Below are positions 39,811 through 49,132 of a DNA stretch of 52,861 nt, piece by piece. Under the pieces are notes generated by a model. The model did no database searches, was not told the DNA's origin, and saw only the letters and a program-made list of their open reading frames with translations. Source of the DNA: Evtepia gabavorous (lineage in GTDB: Bacteria > Bacillota > Clostridia > Oscillospirales > Oscillospiraceae); contig NZ_QQRQ01000014.1 of NCBI RefSeq assembly GCF_003425665.1, positions 1-52,861 on the forward strand. The letters run 5' to 3'. Position 1 is the first letter of the stretch. Each line of letters begins with the position of its first letter. Made by a program: the position numbers and the translations under genes.

Positions 39811-40896
39811 ATGGAACGAAAAACCCCACTCTATGATGTCCATGTGGCAGAGGGCGGCAAGATGGTCCCCTTCGCTGGCTACCTGCTGCCTGTGCAGTAT
39901 GGAACCGGCGTCATCCAAGAGCACATGGCCGTCCGCCAGCAGGCGGGCCTGTTCGACGTCTCCCACATGGGGGAGATTCTCTTCACCGGCCCCACGGCCC
40001 TGGACACGCTGAATCACTTGCTCACCAACGATTACAGCGGCATGCCCGTGAACAAGGTGCGGTACGGCGTCATGTGCAATGCCCAGGGGGGCACCATTGA
40101 CGACCTGGTGGTTTACAAGTTTGGAGAGGAGGCCTATCTGGCGGTGGTCAACGCCTCCAACCGGGAGAAGGACTATGCCCACATGGCCCAGAACCTGCTG
40201 CCCGGCACCAAGGCCGAGGACATCTCGGACACGGTGGCCCAGCTGGCCTTACAGGGGCCCAAGGCCCCGGCTATCCTGAAGAGCCTGCTGCCGGAGGACC
40301 AGATTCCCAAGGGATACTACACCGCCCTGCCCCGTGTGGAGATACAGGGGATACCGTGCATGATCTCCCGCACAGGCTATACCGGAGAGCTGGGCTATGA
40401 GATTTATACGGCCAACGAGGACGCCCCCAAGCTGTGGAAGATTCTCCGGGAGGCCGGGGAGGCGTTCGGCCTCATTCCCTGCGGCCTGGGTGCCCGGGAT
40501 ACCCTTCGCCTGGAGGCGGCAATGCCCCTGTACGGCCATGAGATGGATGAGACCGTCACCCCCCTGGAGGCCGGGCTGGACTTTGGCGTGAAGCTGCAGA
40601 AGGCGGAATTTATTGGAAAAGATGCCCTTGTGGCGGCCGGCGCCCCCCAGCGGGTCCGGGTGGGCCTGGAGGTCACGGGCCGGGGAATCGTCCGGGAGCA
40701 CCAGGATGTGTTCTTAGGCCAGGAGAAGATCGGCCAGACCACCTCCGGCACCCACTGCCCCTATCTGGGCAAGGCGGTGGCTATGGCGCTCCTTGACGCC
40801 AAGCACGCCAAGGAGGGTACCGAACTGGAAGTGGAGGTCCGGGGCCGCCGGATCGGCGCCAAGATTGTTCCCCTGCCCTTCTATAAGAGAGGCTGA
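39811..40896 (+). CDS. gcvT: Glycine cleavage system T protein (aminomethyltransferase)
   Basis: A 361-residue tetrahydrofolate-dependent aminomethyltransferase. It starts [20 protein letters not shown] and contains the [10 protein letters not shown] folate-pocket motif with the catalytic Asp in the GTIDDLVVY region, plus the [14 protein letters not shown] signature. It releases ammonia and forms methylene-THF from the aminomethyl group held by GcvH. AAAGGAGCG precedes the ATG. First gene of the riboswitch-controlled operon. Confidence 0.97.
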   Translation: MERKTPLYDVHVAEGGKMVPFAGYLLPVQYGTGVIQEHMAVRQQAGLFDVSHMGEILFTGPTALDTLNHLLTNDYSGMPVNKVRYGVMCNAQGGTIDDLVVYKFGEEAYLAVVNASNREKDYAHMAQNLLPGTKAEDISDTVAQLALQGPKAPAILKSLLPEDQIPKGYYTALPRVEIQGIPCMISRTGYTGELGYEIYTANEDAPKLWKILREAGEAFGLIPCGLGARDTLRLEAAMPLYGHEMDETVTPLEAGLDFGVKLQKAEFIGKDALVAAGAPQRVRVGLEVTGRGIVREHQDVFLGQEKIGQTTSGTHCPYLGKAVAMALLDAKHAKEGTELEVEVRGRRIGAKIVPLPFYKRG

Positions 40897-40984
40897 GACC
40901 AGCACCTGCAGGGCTGAGGAGCCATGGAAACGGAAATCATAGTAAAATAGCGCATACAGATCAATCAAAATGGAGGAAAAAATC

Positions 40985-41368
40985 ATGTCTAACATTCCCG
41001 CAAACCTGAAGTACAGCAAGTCCCATGAGTGGATTCTGGAGGAGGATGGCGTCTTCACCATCGGCCTGACCGACTATGCCCAGAGCGCGCTGGGAGACAT
41101 CGTGTTCATCAACCTCCCCGAGGAGGGAGACAGCGTCACCGCCGGGGAGTCCTTCTCCGACGTGGAGTCGGTCAAGGCGGTCTCCGACGTGTTCTCCCCC
41201 GTCACCGGCACGGTGACTGCGGTGAACGAGGCGCTGCTGGACGATCCCGCCCAGGTGAACGAGGCCCCTTATGAGGCCTGGCTCATCAAGGTATCCCAGG
41301 TCAGCGACACGGAGGAGCTGCTGGACGCGGAGGGATATGAAGCGGTTGTGGCCGCAGAGGAGGCGTAA
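40985..41368 (+). CDS. gcvH: Glycine cleavage system H protein
   Basis: A 127-residue lipoyl carrier protein. It begins [17 protein letters not shown], and the lipoylated lysine is Lys64 in [15 protein letters not shown]. The ATG at 40985 is preferred over one 15 bases upstream because GGAGG lies at 40972-40976, at the right distance for the internal one. It shuttles intermediates among P, T and L proteins, all encoded in this operon. It is 88 bases downstream of gcvT and a single base before gcvPA. Confidence 0.97.
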   Translation: MSNIPANLKYSKSHEWILEEDGVFTIGLTDYAQSALGDIVFINLPEEGDSVTAGESFSDVESVKAVSDVFSPVTGTVTAVNEALLDDPAQVNEAPYEAWLIKVSQVSDTEELLDAEGYEAVVAAEEA

Positions 41369-41369
41369 G

Positions 41370-42686
41370 ATGGGCAGCTACATTCCCGCCACAGGGGAAG
41401 AGCGGCAAGCCATGCTCCAGGCCATCGGCCTGACCTCTGTGGAAGAGCTCTTTGACGTGGTGCCGGAGGCGGTCCGGGTAAAGAATCTGGACCTGCCCGA
41501 GGGCCTGAGTGAATGGGAGGTCAGTCAGACCATGGCTTCCCTGGCCGAGAAGAACCGGGTCTTTCGGTCCGTGTTCCGGGGGGCCGGGGCATACCGCCAC
41601 TATATCCCGTCCATTGTGAAAACCGTCACCAGCAAGGAGGAATTCCTCACAGCTTATACGCCCTATCAGGCGGAGATCAGCCAGGGGGTTCTTCAGTCAA
41701 TCTTTGAGTACCAAACACAGATGTGTGAACTCACCGGGATGGAGGTGTCCAACGCCTCGGTCTATGACGGTGCGGTTGCCGCCGCAGAGGCCATCTTCAT
41801 GTGCCAGGAGAGAAAGCGCACCAGCGTGGTGGTCTCCGGCGCCGCGGACCCCCAGACCCTGGCGGTGATTAAGACCTATTGCGAGAGCCGGGATGTCCCG
41901 GTGACCATCCTGCCGGTGGACGGCTGTGCCACCGACCCGGCCGCCTTGCAGGCGGTTTTGGCCGGGGATACCGCCGCGGTCTATGTCCAAAGCCCCAACT
42001 ATTTCGGCGTGCTGGAGGATATGGATGCCATTGTCTCCGCTGCCCACGGGGCGGGGGCGAAGGTCATTATGGGGGTCAACCCCATCTCCCTGGGCCTGCT
42101 GAAACCCCCGGGGGAGTACGGCGTGGACATCGCCGTGGGAGAGGGCCAGCCCCTGGGCATGCCTCTCTCCTTTGGCGGCCCCTATCTGGGCTTTATGACC
42201 TGTAAAAAGGCCATGATGCGGAAGCTGCCCGGCCGGATTGTGGGCCAGACCACCGACGCCCAGGGCAACCGGTGCTTTGTGCTCACCCTCCAGGCCCGGG
42301 AACAGCACATCCGCCGGGAGAAGGCCTCCTCCAACATCTGCTCCAATGAGGCCCTGTGCGCCATGACCGCTTCGGTCTACCTGGCCGCCATGGGCCCCCG
42401 GGGCCTGCGGCAGGTGGCGGAGACCTGTGCTTCCCACGCCCACTATCTGGCGGGGGAACTGGCCAAGCTGGGCTTCTCCCTGCGCAGCGGGGAAAAACCC
42501 TTCTTCCATGAGTTCTGCACGGATTGTCCCATGGACCCTGCGCTGCTCTGCGCCAAGCTGGAGGAACGGGGGATTCTGGGCGGTCTGCCGGTGGACGGCG
42601 GCATCCTCTGGTGCTGTACAGAGCTGAACACCAAGGCGGACATGGATCAACTCATCGCGGTCATTGGGGAGGTGCTTGGAAAATGA
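41370..42686 (+). CDS. gcvPA: Glycine dehydrogenase (decarboxylating) subunit 1
   Basis: A 438-residue N-terminal half of the split P protein. The ATG at 41370 has GAGGAGG 6 bases upstream and gives the expected N-terminus MGSYIPATGEERQAML. Family segments such as YTPYQAEISQGVLQSIFEYQ, MTGMEVSNASVYDG-like ELTGMEVSNASVYDG and REQHIRREKASSNICSNEAL are visible. The PLP lysine is on the partner subunit. It ends in ATGA overlap with gcvPB, ensuring equal synthesis of both halves. Split P proteins are normal in Firmicutes. Confidence 0.96.
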   Translation: MGSYIPATGEERQAMLQAIGLTSVEELFDVVPEAVRVKNLDLPEGLSEWEVSQTMASLAEKNRVFRSVFRGAGAYRHYIPSIVKTVTSKEEFLTAYTPYQAEISQGVLQSIFEYQTQMCELTGMEVSNASVYDGAVAAAEAIFMCQERKRTSVVVSGAADPQTLAVIKTYCESRDVPVTILPVDGCATDPAALQAVLAGDTAAVYVQSPNYFGVLEDMDAIVSAAHGAGAKVIMGVNPISLGLLKPPGEYGVDIAVGEGQPLGMPLSFGGPYLGFMTCKKAMMRKLPGRIVGQTTDAQGNRCFVLTLQAREQHIRREKASSNICSNEALCAMTASVYLAAMGPRGLRQVAETCASHAHYLAGELAKLGFSLRSGEKPFFHEFCTDCPMDPALLCAKLEERGILGGLPVDGGILWCCTELNTKADMDQLIAVIGEVLGK

Positions 42687-44119
42687 AACTGCTGTTTGAA
42701 CGGAGCCGCCCCGGCCGGGGCAATGATCTGCTCCCTCCCTGCGATGTGCCGGTGACGCAGTTTGACCCATCCCTGCTGCGTGGCGCCCCGCTCCGCCTGC
42801 CGGAGATTGCCGAGGTGGACCTGGGCCGGCACTATACGGAATTGGCCAAGCAGACCCACGGGGTCAACGATGGATTCTATCCTCTGGGCTCCTGCACCAT
42901 GAAGTACAACCCCCGGGTCAACGAAGAGGCGGCGGCCCAGCCCGGGTTTACCCAGTTGCACCCCCTCCAGCCGGTGGAGACGGTACAGGGGGCGCTGGAG
43001 GTCCTGGCCACGGCGGAGCGCCTGCTGTGTGAAATTACAGGGATGGACGGCATGTCCTTCCAGCCCGCCGCCGGGGCCCATGGGGAGTACACCGGCCTGC
43101 TCCTCATCCGCAAGTACCACCAGTCCCGGGGGGATGCCGCCCGGACCAAGATTCTCGTCCCTGACGCGGCCCACGGCACCAACCCCGCCTCGGCCACCAT
43201 GGCGGGATTCCAGGTGGTCTCCATTCCCTCCAACCAGGCGGGCGGAGTGGATTTGGACGCCCTGCGCCAGGCGGTGGGACCGGATACCGCTGGCCTGATG
43301 CTCACCAACCCCAATACGGTGGGTCTCTTTGACGCCAACATTTTGGAGATTACTCAGATTGTCCACGACGCCGGCGGCCTGTGCTACTACGACGGCGCCA
43401 ATCTCAACGCGGTGATGGGACAGGTGCGCCCCGGGGACATGGGATTTGACTGTGTCCACCTGAACCTGCACAAAACCTTCTCCACGCCCCATGGCGGCGG
43501 CGGCCCGGGCAGCGGCCCGGTGGGCTGCAAGGCCATGCTGGAGCCCTTCCTGCCCACCCCGCGGGTGAAGGAGGCCGACGGCGTCTATTCCCTGTTCACG
43601 CCGGAGCAGACCATGGGCCAGGTGCGCAGCTTTTATGGCAACTTCCTGGTGGTGGTGAAGGCCCTGAGCTATCTTTTGACCTTGGGTAAGGAGGGCATCC
43701 CCGCAGCCTCCGCCGGGGCGGTACTCAACGCCAACTATTTGATGAAGCAGCTCATGGACCACTATGACATGTCCTACAACACCCGCTGTATGCACGAGTT
43801 CGTCATGACCCTCCAGGGGCTGGCCCACGACACAGGGGTCACCGCCATGGATGTGGCTAAGCGGTTGCTGGACTTCGGCATCCATCCCCCCACCATGTAT
43901 TTCCCCCTCATTGTCCATGAGGCCCTCATGGTGGAGCCCACGGAGACCGAGAGCCCCGAGACCCTGGACCAGGCGGCCCAGGTCTTCCTGGATATCCTGG
44001 CTGAGGCCAAGGCGGACCCGGAGAGCCTTCACCAGGCCCCCCGCTGCTGCCCGGTGGGACGGCCCGACGAGGTGACAGCGGCACGGTCTCCCATCCTTCG
44101 GTATTCCTTTGGGGAATAA
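42683..44119 (+). CDS. gcvPB: Glycine dehydrogenase (decarboxylating) subunit 2
   Basis: A 478-residue catalytic half of the split P protein. The PLP-binding lysine is Lys264 in NLHKTFSTPHGGGGPGSGPV; the cofactor region also shows DAAHGTNPASATMAGF. It starts at the ATG overlapping the gcvPA stop, giving MKLLFERSRPGR, the usual GcvPB N-terminus. It decarboxylates glycine and loads the aminomethyl group onto lipoyl-GcvH. It is followed after 21 bases by lplA. Confidence 0.97.
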   Translation: MKLLFERSRPGRGNDLLPPCDVPVTQFDPSLLRGAPLRLPEIAEVDLGRHYTELAKQTHGVNDGFYPLGSCTMKYNPRVNEEAAAQPGFTQLHPLQPVETVQGALEVLATAERLLCEITGMDGMSFQPAAGAHGEYTGLLLIRKYHQSRGDAARTKILVPDAAHGTNPASATMAGFQVVSIPSNQAGGVDLDALRQAVGPDTAGLMLTNPNTVGLFDANILEITQIVHDAGGLCYYDGANLNAVMGQVRPGDMGFDCVHLNLHKTFSTPHGGGGPGSGPVGCKAMLEPFLPTPRVKEADGVYSLFTPEQTMGQVRSFYGNFLVVVKALSYLLTLGKEGIPAASAGAVLNANYLMKQLMDHYDMSYNTRCMHEFVMTLQGLAHDTGVTAMDVAKRLLDFGIHPPTMYFPLIVHEALMVEPTETESPETLDQAAQVFLDILAEAKADPESLHQAPRCCPVGRPDEVTAARSPILRYSFGE

Positions 44120-44140
44120 CGGGGGCAGGGAGAGACCGAC

Positions 44141-45127
44141 ATGCTGCGCCGTTTATATGCCATTGCCGCAGAGGGCACAGATCCCTATGAAAATCTGGCC
44201 CTGGAGGCCTATCTCCTGGAGCGGGTACAGCCGGGGGAGTGTATCCTGTACCTGTGGCAAAACCAGCGCACCGTGGTGATCGGGCGCAATCAGCACGCAT
44301 CCAACGAGTGCCGGATTCAAGCACTGGAAGCAGACGGCGGACATCTTGTCCGCCGTCTGTCCGGTGGTGGGGCGGTCTACCACGACCTGGGAAATTTGAA
44401 CTTTACCTTTCTCACCGTCCGGCGGGACTACGACGTGGCCAGGCAGACGGAGACCATTCTCCAGGCGGTGCGGGCCCTGGGGATTCCGGCGGAGAAGAAC
44501 GGAAGAAATGACCTGACGGCGGCAGGGGGGAAGTTCTCCGGCCACGCGTACTATCAAACTGGAGAGCAGTGCTACCACCACGGCACGCTGATGGTGTCGG
44601 TGGACCTGTCCCCTCTGGCAGCCTATCTGCAGGTGTCCCCCTTGAAGCTGGAGGCCAAAGGGGTGAAGTCGGTGCGCGCCCGGGTGGTGAACCTGACCCA
44701 GTTCCGGCCGGAGCTCACCGTTGCCCAGCTGCGCCAGGCGCTGGTGGAGGCCTTCGGCAGAGTGTATGGTCTGCCGGTCCATCCCCTTCGGACCGATCAG
44801 CTGGACGCCCAGGCCCTGGCCCGGGGACGAGCCCGGTTTGCCGACCCGGCCTGGGTCTATGGAGACAGCCGCCCCCTGGCGGTGAGCCGGGAGGCCCGGT
44901 TTACCTGGGGACTGCTGCGCCTGGATTACAGCCAGGCGGAGGGGAGTATCACCCAGGCGGCTCTCTGGTCGGACGGGCTGGAGGCGGACTTTTTAAGCCA
45001 AGTCCCCGGCGCGCTTCAGGGCTGCCCCCGGCAGCCGGCGGCGGTTCGGGCGCGGCTCATGGCCCTAAAGGGGGCCGAAAGGACACTGGTGGAAGACATC
45101 CTGACACTGCTCATGGAGGAGGCATAA
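44141..45127 (+). CDS. lplA: Lipoate-protein ligase A
   Basis: A 328-residue lipoate ligase with both catalytic and accessory domains. The signature RRLSGGGAVYHDLGNLNFTF and the lysine in GGKFSGHAYYQTGEQCYHHG bind lipoyl-adenylate. It attaches scavenged lipoate to a carrier, here most likely GcvH from the same operon. This implies that the cell relies at least partly on lipoate uptake. It lies one base upstream of lpdA. Confidence 0.95.
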   Translation: MLRRLYAIAAEGTDPYENLALEAYLLERVQPGECILYLWQNQRTVVIGRNQHASNECRIQALEADGGHLVRRLSGGGAVYHDLGNLNFTFLTVRRDYDVARQTETILQAVRALGIPAEKNGRNDLTAAGGKFSGHAYYQTGEQCYHHGTLMVSVDLSPLAAYLQVSPLKLEAKGVKSVRARVVNLTQFRPELTVAQLRQALVEAFGRVYGLPVHPLRTDQLDAQALARGRARFADPAWVYGDSRPLAVSREARFTWGLLRLDYSQAEGSITQAALWSDGLEADFLSQVPGALQGCPRQPAAVRARLMALKGAERTLVEDILTLLMEEA

Positions 45128-45128
45128 C

Positions 45129-46496
45129 ATGAAGTACGACATTGCGATCATCGGCGGCGGCCCCGGTGGGTACACCGCCGCGGAGAAAGCCGCGAAAGCG
45201 GGGATGCAGGTGGTCCTGTTTGAGCAGGATCACCTGGGAGGCACCTGCCTGAACCGGGGCTGCATGCCCACCAAGGCCCTGCTCCACAGCGCGGAGACCT
45301 ATGCGGCCCTGGAGCATGCCCAGACCCTGGGCATCCAGACCCAGGGGGTATCCTATGACTTTGCCGCCATGCACCGGCGGAAGGACCAGGTGGTGGAGAC
45401 CCTCCGGCAAGGGGTGGAGAAGCTGATGAAGGCCAATAAGATCACCGTGGTCAGCGGCTCGGCCTGCATCCAGCGGGCCGGCGTGATTGCCTGCCATGGG
45501 GAGACCTATGAGGCTGAGGATATTGTCATCGCCACCGGGTCCAAGGTCTCCTATCCCCCCATTCCCGGCATAGATCTGCCGGGGGTCTACAACAGCAGGG
45601 ATCTGCTGGAAGGGGGCGGGCGGGAGGTTTCCTCCCTGGTCATCATCGGCGGCGGTGTGGTGGGGGTGGAGTGCGCCTCCATTTACCACTGCCTGGGCTG
45701 CGAAGTCACCGTGCTGGAGGCGGCAGACCACATCCTGCCCTTTATGGACCGGGAGATTGCCCAGCGCCTGACCATGATTCTGAAAAAGAAGGGGGTCAAG
45801 GTGGAGGCCAAGGCCAGCGTCCAGAAGATCACGGGAATCCCTGGAGAGATGACGGTTACCTATACAGATAAGAAGGGGGCCGAGCACACCGTGACAGCCC
45901 AAGGGGTTCTGGCCGCCGCCGGACGAAAGGCCAACCTGGACGGCCTCTTTGGCCCAGATTTCTCCTTGGAACTGGACCGGGGGGCTGTGGTAGGAGATGA
46001 CATGGGCCGCACCAGTGTTCCCCATGTCTATGTCATCGGGGATGCCAAGGCCAAAAATATTCAGCTGGCCCATGTGGCCAGCGCCCAAGGGGAGAATGTG
46101 GTGGCGGTCATTGCCGGCAAAAATCCGCCCCTGGATCTGTCCGTGGTGCCCAGCTGCGTCTACACAGAACCGGAAATTGCCTCGGTGGGGCTGACGGAAG
46201 AGGGAGCCAAGGCGGCGGGGATCCCGGTAAAGACCGGAAAGTATCTCACCGGCGCCAATGGCAAGTGCCTCATTGAAGGGACAGAGAGCGGATATGTCAA
46301 GCTGGTCACCGACGGGGCCAGCGGACGGATCTTGGGGGCGCAGCTGGTCTGCCCCCGGGCCACGGACATGGTGGGCGAACTGACCCTGGCCATTCAGAAG
46401 GGCCTCACCGCCGACGACCTGTCCGCGGTTATCCATCCCCACCCCACCTTCAGCGAAATGCTCTTCGGCGCGGCGGAAGGCCTGCGGCTGGAGTGA
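45129..46496 (+). CDS. lpdA: Dihydrolipoyl dehydrogenase (glycine cleavage L protein)
   Basis: A 455-residue flavoprotein disulfide reductase. FAD-binding GGGPGGYTAAEKAAKAG is at the N-terminus, the redox disulfide is Cys40-Cys45 in GGTCLNRGCMPTKALLHS, the NAD-binding GGGVVGVECASIY is near residue 180, and the C-terminal interface has HPHPTFSE with the catalytic His. It lacks an N-terminal lipoyl domain. It reoxidises dihydrolipoyl-GcvH and completes the T-H-P-L set in one operon. Confidence 0.96.
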   Translation: MKYDIAIIGGGPGGYTAAEKAAKAGMQVVLFEQDHLGGTCLNRGCMPTKALLHSAETYAALEHAQTLGIQTQGVSYDFAAMHRRKDQVVETLRQGVEKLMKANKITVVSGSACIQRAGVIACHGETYEAEDIVIATGSKVSYPPIPGIDLPGVYNSRDLLEGGGREVSSLVIIGGGVVGVECASIYHCLGCEVTVLEAADHILPFMDREIAQRLTMILKKKGVKVEAKASVQKITGIPGEMTVTYTDKKGAEHTVTAQGVLAAAGRKANLDGLFGPDFSLELDRGAVVGDDMGRTSVPHVYVIGDAKAKNIQLAHVASAQGENVVAVIAGKNPPLDLSVVPSCVYTEPEIASVGLTEEGAKAAGIPVKTGKYLTGANGKCLIEGTESGYVKLVTDGASGRILGAQLVCPRATDMVGELTLAIQKGLTADDLSAVIHPHPTFSEMLFGAAEGLRLE

Positions 46497-46509
46497 ATCG
46501 GATTACCCT

Positions 46510-47229
46510 GTGAATGGAAGGGAGATCGAGCCGGGGATCTGGCACTGGGAGGAGGACTATCGGGTTTACTGCACCTTGGTACAGGGGGAGCGGCTGGCCA
46601 TCCTCTGGGACACCGGACAGGGGAAACAGGACCTGTCGGCCTGGGTGGCCGCGCAGGTGTCCACACCCTGTATAGTGTGCAACAGCCATGGCCACAGCGA
46701 CCACATTGGGGGGAATTTTCGCTTCCCCTTGGTCTATGCCCATCCGGCGGACTGGCCGCTGCTGGCTGCCCAGGCCAGATTGACAGGGAGAGATTGGTCG
46801 GCTCGTCCCCTGGAGCCGGGGCAGCGGTTTGATCTGGGGGGACGGGAGGCGCAGGTGGTCTCTCTGGCGGGGCATACCAGGGGTTCCGTGGGTCTGCTTC
46901 TGGAGAGGGAGCGGCTCCTCCTGGCAGGGGATGCCCTCAACCCAACGCTGCTGATGCTGGGGCCGGAGGCGGGATCATTTTCCCAGCTGCGGCGTACGTT
47001 GGCGGCGGCAGAGGCAATGCCCTTTGACCGGTATTTGGCCAGCCACACCCCTGGGCCGCTGCGCAAAAAGCAGGTGGGACTCCATCTGCGGCATTTAGAC
47101 CATCTGCAACAAGCACCCTCCGCCCGTCCTGGACCCTATGGCTCGGGGGTATGCCGGAGCCAGCATCGGGAGGCGGGGGGAAGGTCTGTGATTTTTTTCG
47201 ACCAGAGCCGGTGGCAGCGACCGGACTGA
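46510..47229 (+). CDS. MBL-fold metallo-hydrolase
   Basis: A 239-residue metallo-beta-lactamase-fold protein. The zinc motif is His60-x-His62-x-Asp64-His65 in SHGHSDHIGG; further metal ligands are in LAGHTRGSVGLL and AGDALN, and a terminal His in ASHTPG. The start is GTG, 13 bases after lpdA, with only a weak GGAG upstream, so coupling to lpdA is likely. Cytoplasmic hydrolase of unknown substrate; glyoxalase II-like and quorum-lactonase-like functions are both open. It is the last gene of the gcv transcript, before a strong terminator. Confidence 0.85.
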   Translation: MNGREIEPGIWHWEEDYRVYCTLVQGERLAILWDTGQGKQDLSAWVAAQVSTPCIVCNSHGHSDHIGGNFRFPLVYAHPADWPLLAAQARLTGRDWSARPLEPGQRFDLGGREAQVVSLAGHTRGSVGLLLERERLLLAGDALNPTLLMLGPEAGSFSQLRRTLAAAEAMPFDRYLASHTPGPLRKKQVGLHLRHLDHLQQAPSARPGPYGSGVCRSQHREAGGRSVIFFDQSRWQRPD

Positions 47230-47232
47230 CAG

Positions 47233-47275
47233 AAAAAACCCTCCGGGGCAGCCGCGCTGCCCCGGAGGGTTTTTT
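47233..47275. terminator. Bidirectional terminator at the end of the gcv operon
   Basis: A perfect 20-bp stem (47233-47252 / 47256-47275) with three-base loop, A6 on the left and T6 on the right. It ends both the gcv transcript and the convergent minus-strand lipoprotein transcript, whose stop codon touches it. Confidence 0.95.
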
Positions 47276-47786
47276 AGTCGGAACCAGTGTCCGAGGAAGG
47301 GAGGAAATCATCAAATGCGGTTTTGACAGTCGGACTATCGTCGCAAATGATCAAAACGGCATATTGATCCTTGGTAAAAACCTGGGCTTTTTCCACCCGG
47401 GCAGCTTCGGCGGGACCATATTGCAGGAAGAGCTTTCGGCGGCTTTCCACATGGGCCCGGAGGGAGTCGGCGGCCTTGGTCACATCCGCGGAATCTTTTA
47501 CCGCGATGACGGCAATCTCGTCGGCCTTGCCGGTGGTGGAGTAAGACAGGAGGAAGTTTTCCACCTTGTCGTAGGGAAGGTCGGAGACATAGGAAAAGGT
47601 CTCTTTGGCGTCGGCGGCGTCCCCTGTTGTAGAGGCGGTCTCCGACAGGGAGGGCGCGGCGGCCAGCATGGCCTGTTGGAGCTGCTTCATGTTGACGGTG
47701 GCGGTGCCGCTGCCCTCGTTGCCGCAGGCGGCCAGAGAAAGGACTGCGAGCAGAGCGATGACAAGCAATCGGATTCTGTTTCTCAT
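47274..47786 (-). CDS. DUF4358-type lipoprotein
   Basis: A 170-residue secreted lipoprotein: MRNRIRLLVIALLAVLSLAA followed by Cys in the lipobox LAAC at residue 21. The body (YVSDLPYDKVENFLLSYSTT, IAVIAVKDSADVTKAADSLR) matches the DUF4358 family as I recall it, of unknown function. It overlaps the upstream transglutaminase-like gene by ATGA, so the two are made together and may act together outside the membrane. Confidence 0.75.
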   Translation of the reverse strand: MRNRIRLLVIALLAVLSLAACGNEGSGTATVNMKQLQQAMLAAAPSLSETASTTGDAADAKETFSYVSDLPYDKVENFLLSYSTTGKADEIAVIAVKDSADVTKAADSLRAHVESRRKLFLQYGPAEAARVEKAQVFTKDQYAVLIICDDSPTVKTAFDDFLPSSDTGSD

Positions 47787-48928
47787 GGGAGCAGTTCCTC
47801 CGCGCTGTCGGTGAGGAATTCAGATGACTCGCCGCTTCCACCGCCATCGTCCATGCCCGCCTGGATGCTTTCCCAATCCAGGTTGGCTCCAAAGGCGTCA
47901 TTGACGGCTTGCTCCACCTTTTGCTGGTCCTCCTCGGAAATCGTGGCCTCTGGGGCTTCCTCCGCGTCGTAACCTTCGATAGAGAGTCCCAAGACATACC
48001 CACTGCCTGAAATCGGCATCCAACTCCAGTGCATCCAGAGAGCGGGGCCCTCGGGGGACTCTGCAAGGGCGGTTTCCACGCCGCTGATCATGGCCTCAAC
48101 GATCTGGGCGCCGTTTTCATCCAAAGAGGGGAAGTCCAGGAAGAGACCGCCCTGTTTTTCCTCCATCGCCTGCCGAATCATGGCGGGAATCTGATAGATG
48201 TCTTTTACGGAGACTCTATTCTGATAAGCATAGTTGTACTCCAGGGAAGTGGCGGCGGGGAAGAAGTCCCGGTCCCAGTCATGGCTGACAGCGGCCAGCT
48301 CGTCATTCATGTTGAAATTGGCGTAGCTCCCCACCCCTTGGTCGGAGTAGATGTCCACGTGATACCAGTTGCCTTCGATCTGAACCAGATTCCAGGAGTG
48401 ATAGCGCTCTGTGTTGTGGACCACCATACAGGGAATATCCAGCATCTGCATGAACAGACGGAAGGTTGTGGCATATCCCACGCAGACTGCGTTGTGGTAT
48501 TTCAGGGTCCCGTACGGGTTGTCGCAGTCAGCGGAGGTCTGCGGGACGACTTGAAGGGCGCCGGTGTCATAGCTCAATTCCTTGGCCATCCAATCATATA
48601 CCGCTTTTTCTTTCTCATAGGGCGTCATATCTTCTGTGATGATTTCTTTCAGCACAGCGGAGGCCAGTTCCAAGGTCTCCTTGTCCTTCGCGCTTAATCC
48701 GTTGGTGTTGCCCGAACGATAAGCCTCAGAGATGGGCAGGGTGGAGACAATTTCATACTGGTCCAGAATGACAACCCCATCCTCTTGGGTTTCCGTCTGT
48801 GCTTTGGCTTCCGCCCGGAGATCATACACCGCTTTGGCGGTGAAAATACTGGTGCAGGCACTGAAAATCACAGCGATTGTCAAGACGACGGCCAGTATGG
48901 TGAGGGTGTTTTTCTTTGTGTCTGTCAT
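47783..48928 (-). CDS. Membrane-anchored transglutaminase-like protein
   Basis: A 381-residue protein with one N-terminal membrane helix (MTDTKKNTLTILAVVLTIAV; possibly with the Cys in IFSACTS as lipid site). A transglutaminase-like cysteine protease core follows at about residues 95-215: Cys149 in NAVCVGYATTF, His177 in ERYHSWN and Asp192 in YHVDIY. Members act as peptidases, transglutaminases or peptidoglycan-related enzymes; the substrate is unknown. The ATG at 48928 was chosen because GCGAGGT lies upstream and the promoter at 48977-49005 would exclude the longer start at 48976. First gene of a two-gene operon with the DUF4358 lipoprotein. Confidence 0.85.
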   Translation of the reverse strand: MTDTKKNTLTILAVVLTIAVIFSACTSIFTAKAVYDLRAEAKAQTETQEDGVVILDQYEIVSTLPISEAYRSGNTNGLSAKDKETLELASAVLKEIITEDMTPYEKEKAVYDWMAKELSYDTGALQVVPQTSADCDNPYGTLKYHNAVCVGYATTFRLFMQMLDIPCMVVHNTERYHSWNLVQIEGNWYHVDIYSDQGVGSYANFNMNDELAAVSHDWDRDFFPAATSLEYNYAYQNRVSVKDIYQIPAMIRQAMEEKQGGLFLDFPSLDENGAQIVEAMISGVETALAESPEGPALWMHWSWMPISGSGYVLGLSIEGYDAEEAPEATISEEDQQKVEQAVNDAFGANLDWESIQAGMDDGGGSGESSEFLTDSAEELLP

Positions 48929-48976
48929 AAAAACCTCGCTTTCTAAGATGACACGCTCTGTCATTGAGTCGTGCAA

Positions 48977-49005
48977 ACTATATAGGAAGCAAAGGTTTTT
49001 GTCAA
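48977..49005 (-). promoter_or_regulatory. Promoter of the transglutaminase/DUF4358 operon
   Basis: Minus strand TTGACA (49000-49005), 17 bases, TATAGT (48977-48982), with predicted start near 48970. Confidence 0.88.
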
Positions 49006-49095
49006 TGGTTTTAATAAAAACATAATAAAGGTTACGGCATTTTTCCTAAACTGTTATTGATTTGTTGTTTTCTTGTAAGGGATGGCGGCAGAAGT

Positions 49096-49132
49096 AAAAA
49101 AACAGAGGGTATTCCACTCGGAATACCCTCTG
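49096..49132 (-). terminator. Intrinsic terminator of the minus-strand noncoding RNA
   Basis: A 13-bp stem CAGAGGGTATTCC (49103-49115) / 49120-49132 with a four-base loop; read on the minus strand it is followed by a run of seven U (49096-49102). No protein gene on this strand ends nearby, so it belongs to the RNA transcribed from 49616. Confidence 0.9.
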
